A DNA stretch of 64,000 nucleotides, taken from NCBI GenBank assembly GCA_030411725.1, contig MU839831.1:806001-870000 (forward strand), written 5' to 3'. Position 1 is the first letter of the stretch; each line of letters starts with the position of its first letter. The notes beneath the pieces were generated by a model. That model saw only the letters and a program-made list of their open reading frames with translations. It was not told the DNA's origin and ran no database searches. The stretch is from Echria macrotheca (Eukaryota; Ascomycota; Sordariomycetes; Sordariales; Schizotheciaceae). Below, piece by piece: positions 36,032 to 47,812 of this stretch. The position numbers and the translations under genes were made by a program.

Positions 36032-37789
36032 CTTGCGACTGGAGGAACCGTCGAAAGGTATCGTATTTTAGAACCGCTAGGCACTACAACCCCTTGGAAG
36101 TTGTTAGCTCGGGACCTTGACTGTGTCTCGACAGGGGCTACACATCGAAGAGTCAGGAGAAAACGACATTTACCCTTTGGAGAACGAGTGGTAAAGCCCG
36201 TGGAGGGGAGCTTAGCAGGGGATAAAATGCTTATTGCGTCGAGGGACAATGGCTACGGGATGTCGATGGAAGACCTTCGCCTTGGCTGGCAATTCGGGAC
36301 CGTGTACCCTGCACGCTTCTGCGGTCCTGCTTGCTCCTTTTCTTGACCCAATATGCGCCGTCTAGTGCAACTCGAGGCGCAACCTAACATTCAACTCGGC
36401 GTCGTCCTCTGCGGGAGCTGCCGTCGGTGACGTCGACGCGTGCTGTTGCGTGCTTGCTCGCTTCACCACCCCGACCTCGAAGGGGGCTGCCGTGAGTGGA
36501 CCGAAATCGGAAGACGGGAATATTCAAAAACTGCGAATTTGCAGTCCGGAACCATCGTCGTTCCCACAGAGGAACTCCCAGAGCTGAGCTTCCAAAGGAG
36601 CAGGTTCGGACACGATGTCATGACTTGGAGCCGATTGGACCAGGGTTGGAGCTTCCTTGTCAACGGAGCTCTGTGGCGGCTAGCGCTTATCGCCCGGCTC
36701 GTCAATCCGACCAATGACATCGCAGTAAGCCCGAGATAAACGCACTCCGAACCCCTCCATCCCACCTCCGAGCGGTGTGACTTGATGCGGCAGCGTGTCC
36801 GATGAAAAGTCGGGCAGCGAAAAAGAACATGGAATGCCGGTGGAATCCTGCTGCAGGACCCGGTCCCTGTTAGCTAATTCTGGTGGCCATGTCGTGCCTG
36901 GATACCAGTTTCAGGGTCGTCTCTGCTCCATCAGCAAGCCGGGCTCTTCCATCTGTTGATTTCTTCTCCCCGCAAGCCTTTCGACGACCCATATTTTCTC
37001 TGTTCTTTGCCCCGCCGAGCTGTTCGGGCGTTGGGAGCTTCGCCGACACCTTCTCAACCTCAGCGCGGCCCTTTCCATTCTTGTTCTGCTTTTTCCTCTA
37101 CCCCGCGATCTGTCCCTCGTTGCCCCGCGTTGTTCGGCCGTCCTCGGGCGTCGCACCTCCCAGGCCAGCCTAGAGCTAAGTCAGCCGACACTGGCGCCTC
37201 ATTGGTTTCGGCCAATTTCCAGACAGGCAACACGCCGACACAGGTACGCCTCTGCACCACACATCTTGTGTGTTCTTTCCCAGCCTCGATGTGAGCAGTG
37301 CTTGTCGAACATCTTGCCATCGGTCGTCTTGACCCAGGCCATATCGCTCCCGGTCGCTCCCTCCCTGTTATCTAGCATCACATGGGAAACCAACAATGTC
37401 GAGGACAATAGGGGGTGTACCCCAGATCCTTTTGTATGGGGCACTGGCTGCTCTTCTTGCCATCGTCCTGGTCCGGCGCGAACCCCGCGCTTGGCTTGAT
37501 CTGGTGAACCAGTATGATACCCATGCAGGTGACATTTGTTGCCCTGCTTCTCTGTCTTCTGGCACCTTCCTCATGTATCCCGATCGCCGTATCTGTCGTC
37601 CACCGATGGTTCAGCAGGGAGTCGCTACGGGCCGGGTCCGGTGATGCTGATTTTCCAGGCCAGGCTGCCAGGCTGAGTGCTATTTATTACTCGTGCTTCG
37701 CAACTAGCCACCGAGACATGCAGTCCGCCAGCTGACACTTCTACAGGACCCCTTATCAGCAAGTATCCGATCTGTTTCGTCAATCCAAG
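36032..37789. other. Intergenic divergent region; probable 5' UTR intron of the M16 gene
   Basis: About 1.76 kb between the divergent ZW10/Dsl1 and M16 peptidase genes. Just before the peptidase start, a CTGAC branch-like site and TTCTACAG (ending 37745) resemble a 3' splice site in the leader; the donor is not assigned. Open frames here (for example 36440-36739) are not convincing. Confidence 0.4.
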
Positions 37790-40700
37790 ATGCCTTCTCA
37801 AGCCCAGAAGCCCCGGTTCCGCAAAATTCAGACGTTCCGCACCGACTATGCTCCGGCTACCATCACCCAGTATGAGTCGGAGCGCAGTGGCATGCGTGTT
37901 GTCGTCGTTGACCGCAAGGGACCCAAGATCAATGGCTACTTCACCCTAGCCACCGAGATCCTGGACAACTCCGGCGCCCCCCACACGCTGGAGCATCTCA
38001 TCTTTATGGGATCCAAGCACTTCAAGTATAAAGGTCTCCTCGACAAGTTGGCCGGCAGAGCCTACTCCGGCACCAACGCCTGGACGGCCACGGACCACAC
38101 TGCTTACACTCTGGAGACGGCAGGGTGGGATGGCTTCGCCCAGATCCTGCCCATCTATCTCGAGCATGTCATCCTCCCCAATATCACGGACGACGCCTGC
38201 GTGACCGAAGTTCACCATATTGACGGTGAAGGCAACGATGCTGGTGTCGTGTACTCGGAGATGCAGGCCCTACAGTACAGCAGCAGTGAGCTCATGGACC
38301 TGCGGGCTCGCAACTTGCTCTACCCAGAGAATATTGGCTTCCGGTACGAGACCGGAGGCATGCCCGAAGCCCTTCGGGTTCTTACTCCCGAGAGGATACG
38401 CGAGTTTCACAAGTCCATGTACCACCCCCAAAACTTGGCCGTAATTATCGTCGGCGAGACGGACCAGGATCATCTCTTGGAAATCCTGGATGAGTTTGAA
38501 GAGAAGATCAAGGATGACGTGCCTCCTCCGGACCCCAAGTTCAAGCGGTTCGTTTCTTCAGGAACCCTTTTATTCTGCATCTAACACCGGCACAGGCCAT
38601 TTGTTGACTCGCCCCAACCTCCACCGCTAAAGGAAACAGTCGTGGAGACTGTTGAGTTCCCGGAGGAAGACGAGTCGATTGGTGAGATCGTTGTGGCATT
38701 CTTTGGACCAGACTGTACGGACCTGGTACAAGCCACGGCTGTCAACATCCTCATGACATACCTCTGCGGCTCGTCGGTCTCGGTTGTTGAAAATGTCATG
38801 GTTGAGAAGGAAGAGCTGGCTAGCTCGGTCTCGTACTGGTGGGATAGTAGGCCGAACTCTGTCATCTGGTTCCAGCCTACCGGCGTCGCGACCGAAAAGC
38901 TCGCCTTCGTTGAGCAGCGTCTCATTTCCTTGCTGAAGGAGGTAGCCTCGAAACCGCTCGATATGCAGTACATAAAGGAGTGCATCCAGCGTGAGCGGCG
39001 CCAGATCAAGTCGCAGGCCGAGGGTAGCGAGCAGTTCTACTCGAGCAACATCATAACTGACTACCTCTTTGGCAAGCGAGATGGTTCCACACTGGCTCAG
39101 CTTCAGGCGCTCGAAGAGTACGAGACGCTGGAAGCTTGGACAGACGAGCAGTGGCGCGACTTTTTGAGGAAATGGATCTCCGACGCTCCCCACGTTTCGA
39201 TCCTCGGCAAGCCGTCGATGGCCCTGGCCAAGACGCTGAAGGATGCAGAAGAAGAGAGGTTGGCAAAGAGGAGAGAAGAGCTCGGAAAAGAGGGTCTGGA
39301 GAAGCTCAAAGAGAGGCTCGAGACGGCCAAGAAGAACAACGAGAAGCCGATTCCTCCCGAGGTCTTGGACCAATGGCCTGTTCCGGGGACCGAGTCCATC
39401 CACTTCATCGAGTCTGTATCGGCTCGGTCCGGAAAGGCGCGATCGCTTGGTACTCCGCCGAATTCCGCACAAGAGGTCATTGACGCCGCGCCCCAGGGTA
39501 TGCCGCTGTTCATCCAGTTCGAGAGCGTACCTACCAACTTTGTCCATCTCACCATCCACGTGGGCACGTCGGATATTCCCCTGAAATACAAGCCATTGCT
39601 GCCTATTTTCTTCGACAACTTCTTCAACTCGCCCGTGCTCCGTAACGGCTCACGGGTAGAGTTCGAGGATGTGGTGAAGCAGCTTGAGAGCGAGACGATT
39701 AGCTACAATATTGCCAGCGCTGGCAGGATTGGTGATTCGGAGGGCGTGGCGATTCAATTCCAAGTGGAGCGGGAGAAGTACGACACGATTATCGAGTGGC
39801 TTCACACTTTGATGTTCGACATCGTTTTCGATCCCATTCGTCTGAAGGCTGCAGTCGCCAAAGCTCTTGCAGATATCCCGGAAGCCAAACGCGATGGTAG
39901 GGTCATGGCGCTGGAAGTCGACATGGCTCTTCATCTGCTCCCCGAGTCTTATCCCGTGGCGAAGCGAACACTCGTCAAGGCCCTATACTTCCGTCGTCTC
40001 AAGAAGCTCCTAGAGACAGAACCAGAAACCGTGGTGGCCTGGTTCAATGACTTGCGTCGTAGCCTGTTCACCTTCCAGAACATGCGAGTCCTAGTCACGG
40101 CCGACGTGCCCAAGCTGTCAAATCCGGTCGCCGCGTGGGACAAGCTGACACAGAATCCCGACATGGACACGGAGAAGGATATGCTTCCGGTCACCAAGCC
40201 GTCGGCGATGCTCAGCGCCGAGGGCAGAGAGCCCGGCTCGTATGGGAGCGTCGTCATCCCCATGACAACGCTCGACAGCTCCTACAGCGTGAGCACGGCC
40301 AAGGGGCTAAGCTCGTTTGCCGACCCGCGGCTACCCGCCTTCCTTGTTGCTCTGGGCTACCTGGAGACGATCGAGGGGCCACTCTGGAACGCGGTGCGCG
40401 GCAACGGCCTGGCCTATGGCGTGTCATTTACGCGCGAGGTCGACGGCGGTTACACGCAGTTCCGCGTGTACCGGTCGCCTGATGCGAGCAAGGCGATCGA
40501 GGCGAGTAAGAACAAGATTGCTAAGATCGCGTCGGGCGAGGAACCGCTCGATCGACATCTGGTCGAGGGCGCAGTCAGCGGTATCGTGCTAGGCGTGGCG
40601 GACGAGCAGGCCACCATGGCAGCGGCGGCGCAGCAGAACTATATTGTAAGCGTCGTGCGGGGTCTGGATCCAGACTGGAACCGCAGGTTGCTGGCGCAGG

Positions 40701-41065
40701 TGCGTCGGGTCACGGAGGACGAGATTCGCAAAGCTATCACCGAGCTTATTCTGCCTGTTTTCGAACCGGGGAAGAGCGACGTGGTGGTGACGTGTGCGAC
40801 TATTATGGAGCAGGTATGTTTTGGATCTCTCAACATGAATTATACGAAAGCTGACGTGGTGAAATAGAACATGGTCAAGGCACTAAGGAATATGGGCTAC
40901 ATGATACAGGTGCAGCAGCTCTCGCATTTCTATGATGATTATGGTCTCAAGACGGGAGCGGATGATGAGGGCGAGGGCGACGAGGATGAGGAGGACGATG
41001 AGGAAGAGGGGAGTTCAGTGGCCGTAGAAAGCGAGGGCTCCGAGTCGGATGTCGAGATGGATTGA
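37790..41065 (+). CDS. M16 zinc metallopeptidase, Sdd3-like (cytosolic)
   Basis: Member of the M16 (pitrilysin/insulysin) family closest, as I read it, to yeast YOL098C/Sdd3 and its fission yeast counterpart, whose substrates are little known. Exons 37790-38547, 38596-40813, 40868-41065; introns 48 and 54 bp; 1057 aa. The inverted zinc motif HxxEH is H65-T-L-E68-H69, with the downstream acidic ligand region around VVYSEMQ (about 155). Four M16 domains are expected over this length. A Lys/Glu-rich coiled linker sits near residues 480-520. No mitochondrial targeting sequence is evident, unlike Cym1 further right. The last exon encodes a strongly acidic tail (GADDEGEGDEDEEDDEEEG). A long A-rich tract follows the stop (about 41263-41305). 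Confidence 0.9.
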
Positions 41066-41832
41066 AGCACACTGAAAATTCCTTTGAAAGGTTCTGTCCG
41101 CTAAACCCTGACGCCCTTGAAAAGAACAGAGCAGTAGGGATAGACGTGAGGAATGGGTCTATTAGACGTATAGTATATATGCGTATCCATACGCTCTTTG
41201 TGTGAAACTCTTGCGCTTGGCATGTGTTGAATCGAGTGTTCGTACCTTGAAACAAGACAGGAGGTGAAAAAAAAAGAAGAAAAAAAAAGAATAAAAAAAG
41301 ATGAAGGTCCCGACATACTGTTAAAAGGCTCTTATTCTGCTGTGGCCCCAATACATAAAAAAATAACCCTGACTATCCACACAGCAAGCTTATACAACCG
41401 TCCTTTTTCCCCCTCCCTACCTACGCTTTCGTGTCTTGAGACTTGGCTGGCGCGGAGTAGTTTATTTAGTTTATTCAAGGAGCATAAAAAGTCAGATAAC
41501 TCTCAAGAGACCGTTCTGCTTGAGGATGCTTAATATTAATAGGCTCTCGACATATATCGTAGAGGCACACACACTCATTCCCATTCTTCCTTGGTCATGA
41601 CCACTCCCATAAGATAAGGTATTACCCTCCTAACGCAATTGTATCCCCGAGGATATATCAAACTACCTAGGCAGTTCTTACCGCATAAAGACAAGGCACA
41701 GTCTCTTCCCCACCACACACCTCCCATCATCTCTCGGGATCCTTAGTCTTACCACTCAATCCGTCCCCAATCTGACGCCACTTGGCTTGGGTATCAATAT
41801 ACACACCACACCATTCTTCCGCAAGACCCTCC
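41066..41832. other. Convergent 3' intergenic region
   Basis: About 770 bp between the convergent M16 and PRPP synthetase genes. Contains a purine tract of A-runs at about 41263-41305. No gene seen. Confidence 0.5.
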
Positions 41833-43248
41833 TCAATCCCACTGAAACAAGACACTAATACTCTCGCCATGATGCACCCGCCGAATGGCCTCGGCAAACA
41901 TACTAGCCATATCCAGCACCTCCAGCTTAGGACACGCCGCGCGCCTCTCGGCCGTCTGCGCAACTGTGTTGGTCACGACGACTTTGTCTATCGCCGACGC
42001 GTTGATCCGCGCAATCGCATCCCCGCTCAGCACGCCGTGCGTGAGGAGCGCATACACCGCCAGCGCGCCTTCTCTCTTGAGGAGCTTGGCGGCGCGGGTG
42101 ATGGTGTTGGCTGTATCCGCTAGATCGTCGACCAGGATACACACGCGCGAGGCGACGTCGCCTACGAGCATCATTGTTGCCTTTTGGGTCTGGGAGTGCT
42201 TAGTTCCGCGACGTTCTAGTTTTTTTTCGACTCGATTGTCAGCTTGTATCCTTATATACAGGGAGGGACGGAGGGAGAAGAAATACCCTTATGAATCAGC
42301 GCAAAGTTGAGCCCCAGACTATCAGCGATAGCAGTAGCCCTCTTCGCGCCGCCAGCATCAGGACTGACAATGACGGCATCCCTGTAATTCTCAATCCGGT
42401 GCTGGATGTACTGCTTCAGCAGCGGTCTGCCATATAGATTATCGACGGGTATGTCAAAGAATCCTTGATAGGTACTCTCGTGCAGGTCGCACGTCAGAAT
42501 ACGGTCCGCCCCGGCGCAGGTCAGCAGGTCGGCTACCAGTGAACCAGCCTGCGCCATCCACTGCTTATAGCCCGTCTGCGCCTGGACCGCCATGATCAGC
42601 ATCGGATTCTCGTAGTCGTGCGTCGTGTACCGGTGGTCGCTGCTCCCGTCCGTCCGGTGCTTGTTGGCCTTGCTGGTAACCATCATATCCGCGACGTCCA
42701 TACCGTCCTCGAACCCGAGCGTGCGGGGAATGTTAGGCCCCGGCGTCGCCGGCACGCTCTCGAACGTGTACGCGTCCGCAGCCTTGGTGCTTGCTGAAGA
42801 AGATCCGGGAGCGGCAGATAGTCGGGCTGCCGACACCGACAGCGGCGCGCCGGCCTTGGCATACGGCAGATCGGGCTGGCGACTATAGGGGAAAAGCGGC
42901 AGGACGGCGGTAACGCGCTTAGCGCTGCCCGTCTTGCAGGCCGAGATCATGATGCACAGCTCGATGAAGAAATCGTTGACGCGGTCGGCGCCGGCGCCCA
43001 CGCCGAACGACTGCACGATGTAGACATCCTTGCCGCGGACCGAGTCCTGGATCTCGCAGCGCGTCTCGCCCGACGAGAACTTGTTGAGGATGCGCGTCGA
43101 CGGCGCGATGCCGAGGTGGGTGCAGATGGCTTCCGTGAAGGTCGGGTGCGAGTTGCCGCCTATATACAGACGTGGTCGACGTCAATTCTGTGTAAAATGT
43201 GTGGAATCACTTAAGATACGTACCAATGACGGCGATGTTGCGCACCAT
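41833..43248 (-). CDS. prs1: Ribose-phosphate pyrophosphokinase (PRPP synthetase)
   Basis: Makes PRPP from ribose 5-phosphate and ATP for purine, pyrimidine, His and Trp synthesis. Exons 43248-43224, 43159-42287, 42215-41833; introns 64 and 71 bp; 426 aa. Very short first exon (8 codons plus one base). Signatures: GGNSHPTF start, FSSGETRCEIQDSVRG, CDLHESTYQGFFDIPVDNL (metal-binding signature), PDAGGAKRA, and the PRPP loop VCILVDDLADTANTI. Relative to bacterial enzymes there is an insertion of roughly 90-100 residues after FPYSRQPD (Ser/Ala-rich, to THDYENP), the non-homologous region seen in yeast Prs1-type subunits, which work in heteromers. The C-terminus ends SISVLFQWD, slightly longer than usual. 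Confidence 0.93.
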
Positions 43249-44127
43249 GGTGGTTTGTCTTCCGTTTGGTCGACGGATCTCTCACGCCCTCTGGGTAATT
43301 GGTGTGTCGAGATGCGGATGACGCACTCGCTAGGTGTTGTTGAAAGCTGAATGAAACAAGGTGGTGACGGCTCGTCGAAGACGTCCTCATCTCATCATCT
43401 GCTGCTGTCTCCGCCCGAGGAAGTTACGACAAGTCGACCTCCCAGGCTCTTTCCCATAGATAGCACTGGCCAAATACTTAAATAGACAGATACCCAGTGC
43501 TAATAGACGGTTGGGCACAAACGGACTGGACGCTGCGTGGTAGAAGCGCGGGGAGGGCAAGGTGGTGTGTTGCTGCTGCTGTGTGTGGTCTGAGTTGTGT
43601 AAGTGTGTGTTGCACAGTGGAGCGGACTGCTCTTGCTGGACTGCATGTCGATGCCCGTCCCAGAAAAGATCTCATGTACAATACCGCAGTCGGCAATCGG
43701 ATGCACCGCAGATCTACTCGATTTTCCGTAACCCGTCGAGTATTCTGTGCTTGTGTGTTGCTCTTTTGTCTATCGCGGATCACCCCTCACCCCCGCCAAT
43801 GGACATTCCGCCTCGTGCTGCTATCTCCGTCCCGATTGGCGCGCTGAAATGACGTCGGTCACAAGACACTGCAACCCTGGCAAGCCACAAAACCACAACA
43901 TCAACTTCAGAAAAGGGGTACAGGGACAAAGTGTATTGTTTACTATACCCATCATCTCTCTCAGAATTCCCCTTTTATCGACATCCACCACACTCAAAAG
44001 CACCTACAAAAATAGGCCTTGTCTATAAAAAAAAGTGCAAAAAGTGCAAAAGAAACGAAAATAGTCGCTGCTGTTTTTGTCCCTGAAGCAGCTATTAACA
44101 TGCCGCTAGCCCCCCCTAAACATGCGC
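43249..44127. other. Promoter region of prs1 / 3' region of ODC gene
   Basis: About 880 bp between two minus-strand genes. It should contain the prs1 promoter (near 43250-43900) and the ODC 3' UTR. A TGACGTCG CRE-like octamer is at 43851. No gene seen. Confidence 0.45.
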
Positions 44128-45571
44128 TCAGAGCCAGCCAAGCAGGGCCCTAGCACCCGGCTCGCTGCAAATATAGACCACATCGTGCTCGTTGGAGAAG
44201 CCGTTGAACGTGGTGGCGGAACACTTGGTGTACGCCCCCATGTTCTCAAAGTACAGCCAGTCGCCCACATCCAGCTCCGTGTGGAAGCGGATGCTCTCCG
44301 TGATGCGATCAATGCCGTCGCAAGTCGGACCCCAGATGCTGTACTCAATGCCAGAACCCCCGGCGGCCGCCTCAGCAGCCGGCGTGTTGTACAACATGCG
44401 TCCTCCGGCCCGCAGCACTTTGGCTTCCGGATTCTGATGATCGAACATGATGCAGCTGAAATTTCCGTACAGGCCGTCGTTGATGTAGACCATGTAGCTA
44501 GCATCGCGCCCCGACGCATCCTCAATGGTCCGGCGAGCAATGACATTGCAGGCGAGCGTGAAAGCAGACGATGCGTAGAAGCGGCCGGGTTCAGCAATGA
44601 GATTGATGCCAGAGTGGGCAGGGAAGTAATCGTCCAAAGCGTTCCGCAGAACGCCTGCCATCTCCTCAAAGCTGTCGCTGCAGAAGCCACCCCCCACGTC
44701 GAGAGTCTTGAGGTGGAATCCGTGGGTGGCGGCCTGCTGGAAGACCCAGTGGGCATCCCGGACAGCCTTGTGGAACGCCTGCGGATCCGAGGCTCCAGAT
44801 CCGACATGGAAGCTCACGCCCACCACGTTCAGGCCGAGCTCGCGTGCCAGGGCCAGCAGACCGTCCGTGGAGTCGAGAGATGCGCCAAACTTCAGGCTCA
44901 GTCGGCAAAGCGACGACGAATCATCCGTGAGGATGCGGAGGTACAGCTCGGCATCGGGATAGAAGCGCGCAATCTTGCGGAGCTCATCCGGGTTGTCAAA
45001 GGTCATCTGGCGCACGCCCTTGCTCGCAACGAAGCGTAGGTACGAGTTGGTCTTGCAGGGCTGGGCATAGATGATGCGAGATGGCTCGACGCCCATGCGC
45101 AAGACCTGCTCAATCTCGGTCTTGGACGCGCAGTCAAAGCCTGTGCCGAGGGCAGACAGCATATTCAGAAGCGTCTGGTCTGCGTTACACTTGACGGCTG
45201 TGAAGCGGGGGTTAGCGGGTGATGGGTTTTGTAAACGGATAACACGTACCATAGAAAGGCTTGACACGCGGCAGGTTGCGCTTCCAGCGCAGATGCTGGC
45301 GGTAGACCTCGCCAAGGTCCGCAATGTAGAAGGTGTCCTCCTCTCCGGGGTCGCAGGATTCATGGTCGATGTTCTCCACGCGCTGGCGGAGAGCCTCCCC
45401 AATCACTTGCTTGGGTGACTGGCCAACGGCCTGGCCGTCGTGATGGCCATGGTGGTCATGTCGGTTGAAGAAGGCATTGTTGAGCGACTTCTTCATAAAG
45501 ACATGGTTGTTCGCATATTCCGGAAAATCCAGTGGTGCGATGCGATCGGTGAGAACGGTTGGCATAACCAT
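44128..45571 (-). CDS. spe-1: Ornithine decarboxylase
   Basis: PLP enzyme making putrescine, the first step of polyamine synthesis (spe-1 in Neurospora). Exons 45571-45250, 45197-44128; intron 52 bp; 463 aa. The PLP lysine is K110 in YAVKCN, right after the splice junction. Other signatures: FDCASKTEIE, VSFHVGSGASDP, LDVGGGF, EPGRFYASSAF (phosphate site), and the active-site Cys of WGPTCDG (about 400). The N-terminus before the barrel carries a histidine cluster (NRHDHHGHHDG, about 37-47). I start at the first ATG (MVMPTVL); a second ATG two codons on could serve. A 158-bp intron is likely in the 5' UTR. Antizyme control is known for this family but not visible here. Confidence 0.95.
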
Positions 45572-47812
45572 GACCCTCGATGTCGTCGGGGGCTGAGCTC
45601 GGGAGGACGATAGGGGAGGGATCAGTAGTGACTCGAGCAGGATCGAGGTCGTTCGAAAGATGCGCTTAGCTCAAGCAGGTGTTAGGGGGGTCGGTGCCGG
45701 TAGCAGACTGATCCCTCAGCGGACTGACGAGGCCTCCTCGACTCTTCCTCGGCGAGAGGAAGAACCTCAGAACTCGTCCTATGCGGCAGCTGGTTGAGGG
45801 GGTTATTCGGGGGGCTCTGGTTGTTCGAGGAGTCGAGCAAGGAAAAATCGGCTTCCTTAGGCGACTTCAGCAGGCGGTGGCAACGAGTTGATGATGTGGA
45901 AGGTTTGTCGGAGACTGAAATCTTGATCAGAGACAAGGTCCACGGCCGAGGAAGCCGTAGCAGCGACGATGCCTTTGATAAGACCAAAGGCAGTCAGAGG
46001 GGTGAATTGGGAGAACTGTTGTCAAGAGAACGTGTCAGCCATGCCCTCGACGTCTTCAAATTTGCCCGCAGACCCGCGCAATGCTCCCCACGTTTGCTTC
46101 GAGGGGGTGACGAGTCGTCGAACATGTGACCTCCGACCGCCAGCGCAGATGCATCCGGCGTAATGCGACTTACCAGATATTTTCTCCTCCAGGCGGCGGC
46201 AAGTGATGGCGATGGCGCAAAGTGTGCAGAATGGTATCGAGGAAGTTGTGGAAAGAAGAAAAGGCGAAAATAGCTGTCGGAGGAAAACGACCGACGAGGG
46301 GGGCAATGGGTTTTTGTTGGTGGTGCTGGGGCAACTCTAAAAAGTTGAGGGGCTCACGCTAATCATGGTGGGGAGGCGGGAGGGCTGTGCTGTATTTTCT
46401 TGATTTGAATTCCGCACACAAAAACTAGCAAACCACCATGGAAGGGAGGGGGAGAGGGGTTCCATAATTTTGTTCCAAAATTTTAATGGGTCATGGAAAC
46501 TCGAATCCTTCTTGGCTACAGCAGCCGTCGGGTTCAGGGTACGTACAGACAGGTCCTTCATTACCGATGACCGTCCTTACCTATCTATCGCTCATCGCCG
46601 GTCATACTGAGCTGCTCTTTGACTTGAGAGAGGATGGAGTGTGCAATTCCATCCCCTCGGCAGTCTTCCCTCTTTCCCGTGATGGTTGTACATGCGTGCC
46701 GTGGTAAAAGTTCGCTGGCCGATGGCGTGCGAATCTCCAGACCGCAACTTGCGGTGACATCGGCATCAGAGCAAAGACGTGCCGTGCAGCAGCAACGTCT
46801 CCAGACGAGCCGAAAGGCGGGACGCGGCGGGGAGAAGGGGACCACTCGCCGGCCAGAACACTTCCAGACACAGCATAATCGCCGATCGAGACCGACTCGA
46901 CTCGACAGGCGGGGGAAGCACCAAGCTGCAACGAGGCCAGTAAAATCGCGCATTGGACCTGCCCTTGGGCATTAGCCTGGACGGCTGCTGCGTCAGACGT
47001 TCGCTTGAGCTGTCTGTGGAGAAGCTTGTTCACTCAGAATCGGCGACAAGGGGAATATCGGGTTGGTCGCGGTGGACGCGAGAGGAGGGGGATATCTCCG
47101 ATTCGGAGCAAGTCGCGTGTGTGCTGCGGCTCGACTTCCTCGCATCCCAGGTCCTGCATTGTCGGTAGCAACCGGAGAGCAGGTATTGGCCTCTCGACTC
47201 GCCCCTGCGCCGTGACTCAAACGGATTGGCCGCCATGATTTCTCGGGCTGCCAAAAACTCTAACCTTTGGGCGGGAGCCGCAGCGGCCCGGCAGCTTGTG
47301 ACGTAACTCAGGGGCAACTTAAGAAAATAGAAGAAGCCGTTGCCTTCTGGAAGCCGCCTCAGGCGCAGAGCCTTCACGTGCATCGAAAATGGAACAACAA
47401 CAACTCGTATTCTCGGTTGCGTGGCATGTACTCTGTTTTTTAGTCCGTGAGTCCAAAGCTGTGGAAACCGGTTCTGAGAAACGAGCTCGCGGTCCGGGCC
47501 TCGACAGAATGCCGATTCCCGGGTTCCTTTTATCTTGCGTTTTGCTGTGGCCCCGATGCTATAGAATGAAGCATCAAGGCGTATCGTATCTGAACGCGTG
47601 TTAGATCGGACTAAGCCAAACATAGGCGACTGAAGAAAAAAAAAAGAGTGGCAAAGAAATTATACGCGGGCAAATAGACACAGTCAAGTGGCGGTGCATC
47701 GTAGGCGGCGGCCTCTATGGAGAGAAGGGTATCATCGGCAAGTGTTGTACATATTACAGAATACACGGTGGTGGCTTGTTTAGCCAGATAAATGTGGCGG
47801 CGGAGGACGGCG
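45572..47812. other. ODC leader and promoter, and cym1 3' region
   Basis: About 2.2 kb between tandem minus-strand genes. The right-hand part should be the cym1 3' UTR; the left part is the long ODC leader with a predicted UTR intron (46016-46173). Open frames at 46585-47623 look like chance. No RNA gene seen. Confidence 0.45.
46016..46173 (-). other. Predicted 5' UTR intron of the ODC gene
   Basis: On the minus strand, CTG/GTAAGT at 46173 and GGCTGAC...TTCTCTTGACAACAG ending at 46016 make a good donor, branch site and acceptor, 158 bp, about 440 bp upstream of the ODC start. Confidence 0.5.

Noticed and set aside
38627..39559. 310-residue minus frame opposite the M16 peptidase gene
   Set aside because: Antisense shadow of an evident coding exon.
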